From Colius striatus (Eukaryota; Chordata; Aves; Coliiformes; Coliidae), in the NCBI RefSeq assembly GCF_028858725.1, contig NC_084773.1:22080850-22144849 (forward strand): a stretch of DNA of 64,000 nt, written 5' to 3'. Positions 13,414-25,900 of the stretch are shown one piece after another. Position 1 is the first letter of the stretch; each line of letters begins with the position of its first letter. Made by a program: the position numbers and the translations under genes. Below the pieces are notes generated by a model that made no database searches, was not told the DNA's origin, and saw only the letters and a program-made list of their open reading frames with translations.

Positions 13414-13933
13414 GGCGGCGGCTCCCGCGGCGCGGCGCTCCCGGCGCTGAGCGGCCCGGCCCGGCCCCGCTGGCCTCCGCCCGCGCTGCTCAGACGTGGC
13501 ACGGCGCTCCCACGCACGAACGGCCCCGCCGCGCCGCTCGCCTGCGCCACAACGTTCCGGCCGCGCCGAGGTTCCGGGCCCTGGCGGGAGGCGGCGCCGC
13601 GCTCGGCTCGGGGGGGGGGCGGGACGAGGCGGGGCCCTGCGGGCGGCGGGGGCCGCGGGGCGGGACGAGGCGAGGCGGGGCGCTGCGGGCGGTGGGGGCC
13701 GCGGGGCGGGACGAGGCGGGGCGCTGCGGGCGGCAGGGGCCGCGGGGAGGGCTCGGGGCGGAGCGGGCTCGGGGCCGTGCGCTGCGGGGCAGGCGGCAGG
13801 GGCCGCGGGGAGGGCTCGGGGCGGGGCGCTGCGGGGCGGGCGGCAGGGGTCGCGCTCAGCCCCGGCCGCGGCTCGCGGGGCAGCTCTGAGGGGAGCGGGC
13901 GGCGGCGCGACCCCGACCCCTGCGGCCGCCGCC
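13414..13933. promoter_or_regulatory. Bidirectional CpG-island promoter of SEC13 and CAND2
   Basis: Only 520 bases separate the start codons of the divergent genes SEC13 (13413, minus) and CAND2 (13934, plus). The sequence is extremely GC- and CpG-rich with no TATA box seen, typical of a housekeeping bidirectional promoter. Both 5' UTRs must lie inside it. Its right half is made of GC-rich tandem repeats, listed separately. Confidence 0.75.
13615..13858. repeat. GC-rich minisatellite, about 41-46 bp units
   Basis: About five imperfect copies of a unit built on GGGACGAGGCGGGGCGCTGC plus GGGCGG(C/T)(A/G)GGGGCCGCGGGG. The second copy carries a 5-bp insertion, and the last two copies diverge to a GGCTCGGGGCGG version. 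It lies in the presumed CAND2 5' UTR/promoter. The long open frames through it (up to 410 codons) result from stop-poor GC-rich sequence. Confidence 0.8.
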
Positions 13934-16900
13934 ATGGCCAGCGTCTCGTACCACATCTCCAGCCTGCTGGAGAAGATGACCTCCACGGACAAGGACTTCA
14001 GGTGCGGGCCCGCCCTCCCGGCGCGGCACGGGCCTTGCGGGCAGCGGCCACCCGGGGCGGCACCGCGGGGCCTTGGGAAGGGGTCCCCTCCCGCTGGGGT
14101 GTCCCTTTGTACGAGGGGTGGGGAGGTGTGCGTGTGTCACTTTGCGCTTGCGGGGTCCCCTCCTACCCAGGGGATCGCTTCGCAGTGTTAAGAGCAGGCA
14201 CGGTGCCCCCGGCCCCAGCTGCAGGTGTGCAGGATGTTTCTGTATCAGAGACATTAGTCCGGTTTCTCTACACTAAGTAAAGCCATCTGCGTTCTTCTGG
14301 CCGAGGAGAGATGTAGAGAAACCAGCGACGTCTGGCTGCCTTGCCGAGTTTGGAAATGAACATGAACGCCTTGAGAGATAGACTTTAAAGTCTGAAGTGT
14401 TTTGTAAATGAAGAACATTGTAGAAAAAAAAAAAAAAAGCGGAAATACTCTGTTTTTCCAATAGGAAGTTAGATGGCCATGGCACGAGAAGGGCTGAGAG
14501 GACGCTAGCCTGAGCAGCTGGGTGTCACCTGTCCCAGGTGCTGGATGCTGCAGATACTGGCGGTGCTCAGCTTGCAAGGGGAAAACATTCTTTCCTAACA
14601 GGACTAAAGTTCTTATATTCTCTTTATGTCACCAGAAAAAAAAATGATATATTTTTATGGCTGAGGCTGCTGGCTTGATAGTTAAGGCATTCTGTAAAGA
14701 AGTACTAAAATAACAGATATGAATGATTTCACCCATGAGCATGTTGTGTTCTCAGGATCAGCCTGGAAGGTCACATTTGTGCCAGACCATGTTGAGGTCT
14801 TTTAGAAGAGAGAGGTTAGTAATATCATAGAAGTAGGTTGATTTTTTTGCAGAGGCTGCTGATGTTTTTCTGATGTGCTTTTTAAAGAGGTCAGTGATGA
14901 AGTAGCTGCACAAATAGTTTGCTCAAAGAATTTACAGTTAATGATCCAAACAAGATGTGCTCAAGACAGGGCATGTGTCATATTATAGAGATATTCCAGG
15001 GCTATTTACTCACAGCACACGGTCAAACATGAGCCCATTGCCTGTCTTCAGTTCCACGGCCTGTTAAAGACCAGGTCTCGTGTGCTTCTCTCTCAGAAAC
15101 GGATCCATGTGCCAGTGTCTGAGGTCCTGCGGGCAGGACAGCAGCAGTTAGTGAGTTGAAAGCTGGATGTGTTGCTGTGAGGGCTCTGCTCAGCCCATGG
15201 CCATAATTGGTCATGCTTGTTCTGTGCAGACGCTGAGCTGCAAGTGCAGCTTCATAGCTCCTGCAGCATCAAAACCTGGGTGCATACTGTTAATGTCATA
15301 GGTCAGAATCCCTCTGTTTCTCTCATTTTGGATTTCAGGCTACCACCACAGCAGTCCCTTGTTCCAGGTGCACCTAACTGCTGCTCAAGAGGGACTTGCA
15401 GATCAAAGGCACACATGTTCCCCTGGTTCATGAGGGCTGCTACATGCTGAATGAATTATGTCAGAGCCTAATTTAAAATTGAGGTGTCATTTGGTAAAAG
15501 AGAGGGAAGGGCTTCTCTGGGGTTTCGTTTAGACACGTGCCCCTGTGCTGAGGCTAACATTAGAAAGCAGCTAATGAACGATAGCCACACTTAGATTTCT
15601 CAGAACCTCAGACTCCTACCACCTTTTACATCTCCTGCTCCCAGGAAAAGAGATACTTGCCAGAACTTCTCAATATCCATTTTGGCATTGTCCCTCTTAG
15701 AAAATGATATTGACTAACAGTCAGCTGGGAGTTTGTTTTTCCTTCTAAGCTGGAATAATAAATACTTGTTTGGTTTTGCTCATAGCAGTCTAAATATAGC
15801 CTAGAGAACTTCTAAGCTATCATTTACATGGAGTCCTGACTTTATTTGTCATTTTTCAGCTTGTTAGGCCTTCTCCATGTGTGGGATCATAATATCTGTG
15901 CTAAATAAGCCAGAGAGAACATAGCCAGGTGGTTTTGCTGGGCTGGTTGAAATGATGAAGAAAAACCCACCATGATTTTTTGTAGCATGGTTAACCATCT
16001 CTGAGAAAAAATACACAAGCTGCTTTCCAGTTTTAGAACTTCAGTTTACCCCATCCCTGATGTGTATTTTAGGGAGAGAACATACGTTTCTCATTTTCAC
16101 CAATGCCTTAGCTAAAGCCTTTTCATCAGCTGCCTCCGAGCTTTCCCCTGGTATTATAGTAATAATTCCTTGTACCTTATTTTTCAGAAGAGCATAAAGG
16201 GTTGCAGGTTACTCTTTGAAAGTGTGTTTTCATACAAGTGCTAGTTGTTGAGTTTTGTTGTCCAGAGTCATACAAAGCAAATGTGTTTGTGTACCAGCCA
16301 ATACACTTCTGCTCTGTGCTCTTTCAGGTTTATGGCCACCAACGACCTGATGATGGAGCTGCAGAAAGACTCGATAAAACTTGATGAGGACAGTGAGAAA
16401 AAAGTTGTGAAAATGCTTTTGAAATTGCTGGAGGACAAAAATGGAGAAGTACAGAACCTCGCTGTCAAGTGGTAAGGGCCTGCACAGTAACTGCTGTGTT
16501 CCTGGGCAGTCATAAAGCTGTCACGGGCAGCAGAGAGGGCATTAGAGTGGAGCCTGGCCCTGCAGCCTTGGCACCTGCTGTGACCCTCCCTTGGCAGGGG
16601 CTTTCCTGCTCATACTGGGCAAAGCAGTCTCTTTCTCTGCTGATACTCAGAGTGGGTGAGCGTACAGATACCTCTGTGGAAGCAGTGGGTGATCTTGGAA
16701 GTAGTTCAGTGTTTAGATCATGATCCATTTCATGTTAAAAGTAGCGTGCCTAAGATCTTATTTCTTCAGAGAGAAGCTCAGTTTAAAACTTGGGTCATCA
16801 AATTCCTCTCCTTTCTCATACTTGGAAATCCAGCAATGAATTTCCCAGTGGTGCTTGTCTTTGATAGAGATGGTACTAAAGGCATGGAGCCCTGCAAAAG

Positions 16901-19900
16901 TGCCATTTGAATTTCAGGTTCAAATCCTGCTCTTCAAGGTCATTTTCATTAATGTTGATAACGCACTTGGGCTCTTTCCCTGCCTTGCCTCCACGTGTAG
17001 TCTGTGCTGTTGTTTCACCTTTGGATTCTTTTAAATCCAAATAAAAAGGCAGAAGGTTCCTGTACTACTGAATCACCTGATGAAGTGATCCTACTGCTGA
17101 CATGTTCTTTCCTGTCTCTTTCCCCCAGCATGTCTAAGTGGGAGTGTTCATTCTAGAAAAGAAATGGGTCGGTTCACGCTCAGGGCTCCAGAAAGGTGGG
17201 ACACTTACAGACCACTTTGAGTTCCTCTGTTTTTCCCTACTGTGGATCTTATTCATATTCCCTTCCTTTTATCCACATGCCACTTCTATCCCTGTACTCT
17301 ACCTTTGGCCCTTTCTTTTGATTCCCACTTTCCTGACTTTTTCTGGCCCCATTCCCGTCTCTGCCTACTTTGGCTTCTTTTTTTCTGGTTTGTCAAGCAA
17401 AACGGTTGGGCACTGAACAGAGTACAGATTTCCCTGTCTGTTTATCTGTGGCTGCATTAGCAGTAAGTCCACATTCATTGCAACCTCTGTTTCATCCAGA
17501 ATGTCATAATGAGAGGCCTCGAAATGGAACCAATAATACTTCCTTTTTATACTATAAGAGCAGTTAGTGGCCAGTCAGTTTTTCCCAGCCCAGTGAAAGC
17601 CCAGCACAGGTCTCCTAAGAAAGAAAAATGTGGTGCTTTGAAGGACACTGGCAGTTGGATAAAGCCCAAGTGTGGGTCTGTGCAGCCCAGGTTAGGATTC
17701 AGGAGTGAGTGAGGAAACTACTGAGAGATCTTGCAGTTGGAGACCACTGCCCGTGCATAGGTGTTCCTTACAGCTTGCATTACTGGAGCTATGCCAAAAG
17801 GAAGAGAGAAAAAGAAGGCAGAAAATGCATGCTAGCACCACGTCTTCTCATACAAGCTCTTTAGAAACCATAGATCTTCAAGGCTAGTGTTTTGACAGTC
17901 CTGTTCAGCTCTCACTGAAGTCAGGGACTTATCACTGTTAGAAACAGAACCTCTCGTGTGTGTACACTTCAGTCAGTGAAAGAAGGGAATGGTGAAAGCC
18001 CTGCACATGTGTCTGTCTCTTTGTACTCTACAGGCAACTAGTAGCCTCTCCTTTGGAGCTATATGGTCATGGAGCACTGATGACAGTCCCCAGGGATCTG
18101 TGGCTGTGCCCTAGTGTCATGGAGCATTCAGAGCCAAAATCTCTAGTTTCTCTTTTCTCTGTAATATGTAAAAAAAATTGTTGCAAACAAATGCTGACAG
18201 ATTCTCTATGTACAGTTTTGAATACAAATTTACCAGCAGGAAACACGGGTTTTCAACAGCTTTGCTAATCATGATTTTTTAGAAGTGCAGGGAAAAGGGA
18301 ACAGTCTTCCCTCTGTGGGAAGCCTTGGCTCCAGTAGAGGTTTTCATGCCCGAGGCAGTGGGCAATAGCTAGCTAATTGCTTGTGAAAATCCATTTGGCA
18401 TTTCCTCCTGAAAGTCAGTTTTTGATGGTTGAGTTGATTTTGCTGTTTTCCAAAACTTGCCTGTAGATTTTACCATTACTCCATGTAACGTGGTTGCTTT
18501 GCTTCGAATTCTCATAGTTTAGGGGCTGCTCCTTCCAGTAAGATCTTAACTGACCTCTTGTTTGCAGTAGCTGATACAAAGTGTCCTGCAGATCTGATCT
18601 AAAATCCACTGAGTTAACTGAGGCAACAATGCAGGGTATGTAAGCTGGGGCCACGAGGTGTGCTGTGGGATGGCAGTACTCCATACTGGCGGTTGGTAAT
18701 ACTGGCCCTGGGGCTGAGCTGCCTGTAAGGAGGAGTGAGCCCGAGCATCCCTTTTGACGGTGGACAGTATCCCTCTTCCTCTTCATTCTGAGTGGCTTCT
18801 CCTCCCGCAGCCTGGGCCCGCTGGTTGGCAAGGTGAAGGAGTACCAGGTGGAAACCATTGTGGATACGCTGTGTACAAATATGTTATCAGACAAGGAGCA
18901 GCTGCGGGATATCTCCAGCATTGGACTGAAAACAGTCATCTCCGAGCTGCCACCGGCTGCTACAGGTAAAGGGTCTGTTCCTGTTTGTCAGACAACAGGG
19001 AATCACAGCCTTTGGGAACAGAGGAACACGTGCAGTTAAGGGCCTAAAAGTTACAGATGCTTTCTTCACCTGCTAGAGGAAAGCTGATGAAATCGGGAGG
19101 AGAGACAGTAGAAGCTGAGACACCAGTGTGGTTAAAGATAGGGAAAACTGAAAACTTGAGCTGGTCACCTTGAGGATACTTAAGTCTGAAACTGCATCAG
19201 AGTTCATGGAGACATCCATTGCTGTTCCATTACTGTTTATGGTAACCCTAAAGCAGTCAGTATGTGTCAAGGTAGTGCTGTTCAGGCAGTCTGGCAGGAC
19301 CCTTGATCTCCCTGTCAGCAATGCCACTGCCCTCTGCCACGTCAGCAGTGACAGCACTGCACCACCTCCTGTCAGTTTCTGTCAGGACTGCTCTTCCCAT
19401 TGAGAAAACCTGGGTTTGTTGAAACAGAACACTTTCAACTTTAAAGTGTGGAAAAACATGCAAGAAACTTCCCAACCACATTGTGCGGGCCTGGGAGCTG
19501 CCTGAGACACAGCCAGGGCATTTTGGGGTAAAAGACACTCCGAGAAGCTTCTTCCAAGCAGCGAGTGCATCATACTGCAGGGACTCATACCTTGTTGTTT
19601 ACTTTGTGTGTACCCACCATCTCAAACAAAAGCTCGTTGACTGCTGTTCCGGTTCTGTCTCCCAGTGGCAATTTCTTTATTTATTGTAGGAGTGATTAAA
19701 TCATTCTTAGCAGTAAAAAGAGTTCTCTCTGACTGGCAAGGAGGGGAAATCTTTCTCTTGCAGGCTCCAGCATGACAGCAAATGTGTGCAAAAAGATCAC
19801 AGCCCAGCTGACAGGAGCCATTGGCAAGCAGGAGGATGTATCTGTGCAGCTGGAGGCTCTTGACATCCTGTCAGATATGCTGAGCAGGTACCAAAGGACT

Positions 19901-22900
19901 TCCTTCTGGCAGCAATATATTGCAGGGGCTGCATGTGTGTGTTTGCTTTTCATTTCTGTATTTCCCTGATGAGGACTTAAAAAGAAAGGATTTGGGTTGG
20001 CTGCTATGGGGGAGTATCTCAGCAAAGCAGATTGCCCAGCAGGGTGAGACAACGTGCTGAGCCTCGCTGTGCTCAGGGGTAGCAGTAGCACTGGTGATGG
20101 ATCCCACAGAGGCTCAGCTCACACAAACGTAGGGAGGGAGAGGGCAAAGCAGGGAAGTTTATTTTAGCCCTGTGATCTGACCAGACATGCTTTTTGATTT
20201 TTTTTCCCTGGTTGTCTCTTGTTACACGAGTCAGAGTGACAGTGTCATATGGTAACTGCATGCAGGAAAGCATTAAGAAACCCTCAGGCCATCCAGGACA
20301 CAGTCAAAACCAAATTCCTCCATGGTGGAGACAAATGACCTGTCCCTGTTCTTTACAGAATGCCAAGCCCACCCTTTTCCTCTCTCTCCCCAGTGTGCAT
20401 GGAGCCTTCATAGCTGAAAGACTTTTACTTTTTTTTGCTTGCAAGAGGGTTTTTCTCTGAGGCTTTGACCTTGAACTTCTGATGTGTTCTGTTGATTGCA
20501 GACTAGGGGGAACACTCTACTCTTTCCATTCCTCCATCCTGAACTGCCTCCTACCCCAGCTGACCAGCCCCAGGCTGGCAGTACGTAAAAGGGCCATCAT
20601 TGCCTTGGGTCATCTGGTCTTGACCTGCAGTGGAAACGTCTTCTCAGAGCTCACAGAGCACCTGCTTGTTGAGCTGAAGAGGAATGAGTCTACTTCTACT
20701 ACCAGGACATACATTCAGTGTGTTGCTGGCATCAGTAGGCAAGCTGGACACCGCATAGGTAGGATCAGTAGCTTGAAATGATTCTGAGAAACATGCATGT
20801 GTTTTGGAGCAGCTCATTTTAGTGACAGAAGAAGTGGCTTGTGCTCTGTGGTCCTGACCTGGCTCTGATCTGCACTTGGAAGGAAGGAGACACCAGAGTT
20901 AACTATCTGACTGCTTTTCTCAAGGTCTTGCAGCACTTCCCTGGCCTGAATTAACACCTCTGCAAATTAGATCAGTGGAGTCACCCCATTTTAGATGAGA
21001 GGAGAAATGGAGGGCAGCATATTGTATTACTTGTTCAAAAGGTCTGCCAGAGCTGAGATTAGGGCCTAGAAGATCACTAATCCCAGCTCTTTCTAAGTCT
21101 GAAATGCCAACAGGGGGCTGAAGACAGGGAACAGGGGTCATCTGCTGAAAACCCCTGCAAGGCTGGTCTGGTGGGCTGCTGGCTCCTTGCCCATGAGGTC
21201 CAGGGGAGGAATGCTCTACCAGGCACACAAAGGCAGTGGCAGGTGGCTGAGCTCACAGCTGCTCAGATGAGTGAAGGCTGGGATGATCTTTCACTGCTGC
21301 TTACTTTGTCTTTCCCAGGAGAACATCTGGAGAAGATAATTCCCCTGGTTGTTCAGTACTGTAACGTGGAAGATGACGAGCTGAGAGAGTACTGCTTTCA
21401 GGCCTTTGAGTCTTTTGTGAGAAGGTGTGTGCCCTTGAGGAGGAGCTGTGCCCTTCCTGTGCCTCAGTGTCCTGGTGTCGGTATCTGTACGTTCAGCATC
21501 TGAGGCTGAGCACTTTCCTCCCTGCTTTCCTGTTGGGAAATGCAGTCCACAAAGGAAATCTCTTCTTTGCATGCAGAGTTGGGCTTGAGTTATGAGCTGT
21601 TATGAGAGTGTGTTTCTGCATCGCTTTGCAGGAGGATGTTTGCCCTCTCCTTGGAGGGTTCCTCAGCAAGAGGGAACTGCCTTGCTCCTGGTGTGTGGAG
21701 GGAGTGGGAGGCAGGAGTGGGGCTCAGGCAGAAATGCTTCTGAGCTGCAGCTCTCCTGTTGTTTGGTTAAAAGTTTACTGCTTGTCTTGGAAAAGGAGCC
21801 CTGCAGAGCTGCTGAGGTTTTCTGCCATGAAGGGGGGATTCAGCCAGGTGGTGAAGGCACTTTATTTCTTGGTTTTGTCCTTCTAGAAATCATTGCACCC
21901 TCCCCAGGGGAGCGTGGTCTTGCTTTGTGCAGGAAGGAGCAGCTCTGGTTTAACTCACGTTAACAAATGTTCACAAAGCATTTTGAGATCCTTCTGAGAT
22001 TAATTATATGATTTGGCTGTTTAAAATAGCTCAGTCTTTATTAACTCATAGGGTTTTTATTTGTTGTGATAGGTGCCCAAAGGAGATTGACCCTCACATC
22101 CCTAATGTGATGGGGTTGTGTTTGAAGTACATCACCTTTGATCCAAACTACAACTACGATAATGAGGAGGAGGAAGAGATGATGGAAACTGAAAATGGAG
22201 AGGATGAAGAGCAAGGTGCCTGCCTGTGAGAATGACTGTGCTGAGCAGAACACTGGTTTAATGTTTGTCTCCTTCCTGCTTTCTCACCCTGTGTGGTGTT
22301 ACTTTTCAGATCTGCATGAAGACAGTAATTCTTTTCAAATGGATTGTTTTAGTCTACCCATGGCAGTAACTGTATGTGCAAAGTTGCAGCAGTAATTCTG
22401 AGTGTGTTCGTTTGGGTTTTTCTTACAAGGTCCTTGGTTCTCTGCCTGCCCTGGGGGACAGTGAAAGCACTGAAACTTGAACTCTGAACCAGCTTAGTGG
22501 AGGGCTAGATGGAAGAAACACTGTTTCTCCTGTGCCTGCTGACTGCAGGAGTTTCTTAGAGCACATACAGCTTCAGGACAATTTAACTCAGCCTACAAAC
22601 AGTAGCCACACAATTACATTGTCACTCTAAGGAAGCTACTTTTTACTACTCTGTGGCAGAAGAGAGCAAAGCTAAAGTCCTGAACACTTCAAAGTGCCAC
22701 CATTAAAGATGTCTTGAACCATCACTAAAAACTTCTTAATCATTACTGAAAGCAGTCTGGTGCTGTCTTCACAAAAGGCCTTGCATTTGTTTTCTGAGCA
22801 GTGTGTGATTTGAGGTGGATGTCAGGCCTTGTTCAGGTAGCAGGGGTACCTCTAACACCCGTTAGCTATAGAGTGTGTCATAATGTCTCTGTGTGGCAGC

Positions 22901-25900
22901 TAAGAGCAAAAGTTAGAACAAGTTCCTTGGAAGAAAGGCATTTTGTTTACTTTCATACTAAGTGGGGTGAGATCCTGAAGGGCTTCTGGGGAACATGTTA
23001 AATGTTCTGCCAGTGGCAGTAAATTGCTACTGTTTTGTGTGTTCAGAACTTGCTAAGGCAAATATTTACTTCCTTCTGGCTTTAAATCCTGGGAACCTCA
23101 TTCTCCCTTCAAAAAAGAAGCCTTGATGCCTGAGCTGAAGCAGGCATTCAGGGTGGTGACTTTAAGATTTATTCTTTGGCAGTTCTAGGAACAGCAGAAT
23201 CTGACACGGGGCAGTCCCAGGTCGTATTGGCTGGCGATGAGGTCTGATTGTCCAGGCTGCTCTGGACAATTACACGTTCCCAGATGTATATGAGTTACTG
23301 GCATCTGTTTGTCTGGTCAGCTGGAGGGGGAAGTTCTGAGACTCAAGTGGTCCTCTAGCTCTGGTTTTCTCACAGTGGTGCACCTTGTTTTCCCTTCTCT
23401 CCAGAGAGCGACGATGAGTACAGCGACGACGACGACATCAGCTGGAAGGTCCGCAGGTCTGCGGCCAAGTGCCTGGAGGCCCTTGTCAGCAGCAGGCACG
23501 ACCTTCTTCAGGACTTCTACAAAACTCTTTCCCCGGTCTTGATAAGCAGATTCAAAGAGAGGGAGGAGAATGTCAAAGCTGACATCTTCAGCACATACAT
23601 CTCCTTGCTGAAGCAAACAGTGCCGAGCCAGAGCTGGCTGCCTGCGTCAGGGGCCTCTGGCAAAGATGATGTTCCTCTGACAATGCTTCAGAGCCAGGTG
23701 CGTGAGAGAGGCTGAGGTGCTCAGGAGCCTCAGTCAATAAATTGGTCTAGAAACATACCTGAGTGAGCCAGCGGAGGCTTGGGAAGGTCTGGATCTGGTC
23801 AGCAGGCATAGCAGGGCATGCAGCTGGGTTCATGATGGGAGAACAGCTGGGGTAGTTTGCTGGGGTTATGCACACAGTCTGCACAATCATTGCTGATCAA
23901 ACAAGTAATTACTGTCAGAACAATTTAGCCACACATGCTGATCAGGACTCAGCCCAGCACAGGATCCATACTCACGCTGGGCTCCACACGTACCATTTTA
24001 GAGGAAGACAAAAGAAACATGGGAAGTAACCATACTGTTATAGAGTAGCATGAGCACGAGAGCAGCTCTTTCTGGCTAACACGGCTCCTGACTGGTGAGG
24101 CCTTGAGGCAAGACAGTTACAATCCCTGCCAAGGTGTGATTACATCACTGATCAATGATCTTAGATGCATGAGAGATTTTACTAACTTGCACCTTAGCCT
24201 TACGATTCCTTTTCTCATTTCATGTAAAGAGTTTGGATTTCACTGGAAACTGTCAAGATGGCCAAATTTAAATACAGTGATGAGGCTAGACCCCAAACAG
24301 CAGACCAGGAAGGAATCATAAAACGAAGCTCCTTTAGCAGTGTGTCCTGGTCTGATCATTTTGGTGTGTTCTTTAAGCTTCCGTGTTGGAGGATAACACC
24401 AACTTCAGGAAGGGCTGCATGGAAAAGGAAAATATTGCCTCTCCCATCACATGTTGATGTATCTTTTCTTCACCTGCGCTGTCTTGTGGTCTGTCCCAAA
24501 TCCATTCTCCAATGGCGAATGTTTCTTGCAGTCCCCCTTAGTTCTCTTGCTGCACTGTTCATGCCTCTGGCTCGGCTGAGCAGGCTGCTCTGGCAGCAGA
24601 GCTCTGCAAGCTGGGATGACTGACGTGTTTCTTTTGGGGATTTTCCAAACTGCAGGTCCCCAGCATCGTCAAGGCCTTGCACAAGCAGCTGAAAGAAAAG
24701 AGCATCAAATCAAGACAGGGTTGTTTCTGCCTCCTGACAGAGCTGGCCAATGTTCTTCCTGGATGCTTGGCAGATCACATCTCTTCACTTGTCCCTGGTA
24801 AACTTGTCCGCAGACTGGGGGTGAGGGAGCAAGGCTGGCTGTTGAGATCAGGCTTCCCCAGACCCATTTCGTGCCGTCTTGCAATACTTACTTGCACCTG
24901 ACCATCCCCTCTCGCTTCAGCCCCGGATGAATTTTGGAAGCCAGCCATCCCGGGCTGCTGTAAACACCGGTTCTGTCCGAGTCGCCGCCTCCTGGCGAGC
25001 AGGAGAACAGCAGGAGAGCAGCTCTAGTGGCCTGTGTCGTTTGGGAGGGGAAAGAAGGAAAACTGCTTCCAGCTGTGTCCTGAAGGGAAGGGGGCTGTGA
25101 TAGAAGGCATTTGATGGAATAAGAGAGCAGTCATTCTTGTCTCTTCTGCACAGGTATTGTTTTCTCCTTGGCTGATAAATCCAGCTCCTCCAACATGAGG
25201 ATTGATTCACTCTCTTTTCTTCATGTTCTTCTTTGCAACCACCCACCAGAGGTATTTCATCCTCATATCAAAATCCTTTTACCTCCCATTGTGACCTGTA
25301 TTGGAGACCCCTTTTATAAGATCACTTCAGAAGCTCTGCTGGTTACTCAGCAACTTGTGAAAGTCATCAGGCCTTTGGACAAATCCTGCACTTTTGATGC
25401 CAAGCCCTACTTGAAGGACCTTTTCCCTGTTACTCTGAAGCGACTGAAGGCAGCTGACATTGACCAGGAGGTGAAAGAGCGCGCTATCTCCTGCATGGCA
25501 CAGATTATTTACAATCTGGGAGACCATTTAAGCAATGATCTCCAGCCAACCCTCAAGATATTTCTGGAGAGGCTCAAAAATGAAATCACCAGATTGACAA
25601 CAGTCAAAGCGTTAACCTTAATTGCCAGTTCTCCCCTTAAAATAGATTTGAGGCCCCTTCTAGGGGAAGGTTTCCCCATTCTAGCTTCCTTCTTGAGAAA
25701 GAATCAACGTGCCTTGAAGCTGAGCACTCTGACTGCTCTGGATGTCCTGGTGAAGAACTACAGTGACAGCCTCAAGCCTTCCATGATAGAGTCTGTCCTA
25801 GCAGAGCTCCCTGCCCTAATTACTGAGAACGACATGCATGTTTCCCAGGTGGCTATCGTGTTCCTCACCACTTTGACTAAGGTTTATCCATCCTGCATCT

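Noticed and set aside
12945-14280. Long open frames of 231-410 codons on both strands around the SEC13/CAND2 promoter
   Set aside because: They result from stop-poor GC-rich tandem repeats and overlap the true first exons in other frames; composition is almost only Ala, Gly, Pro, Arg.
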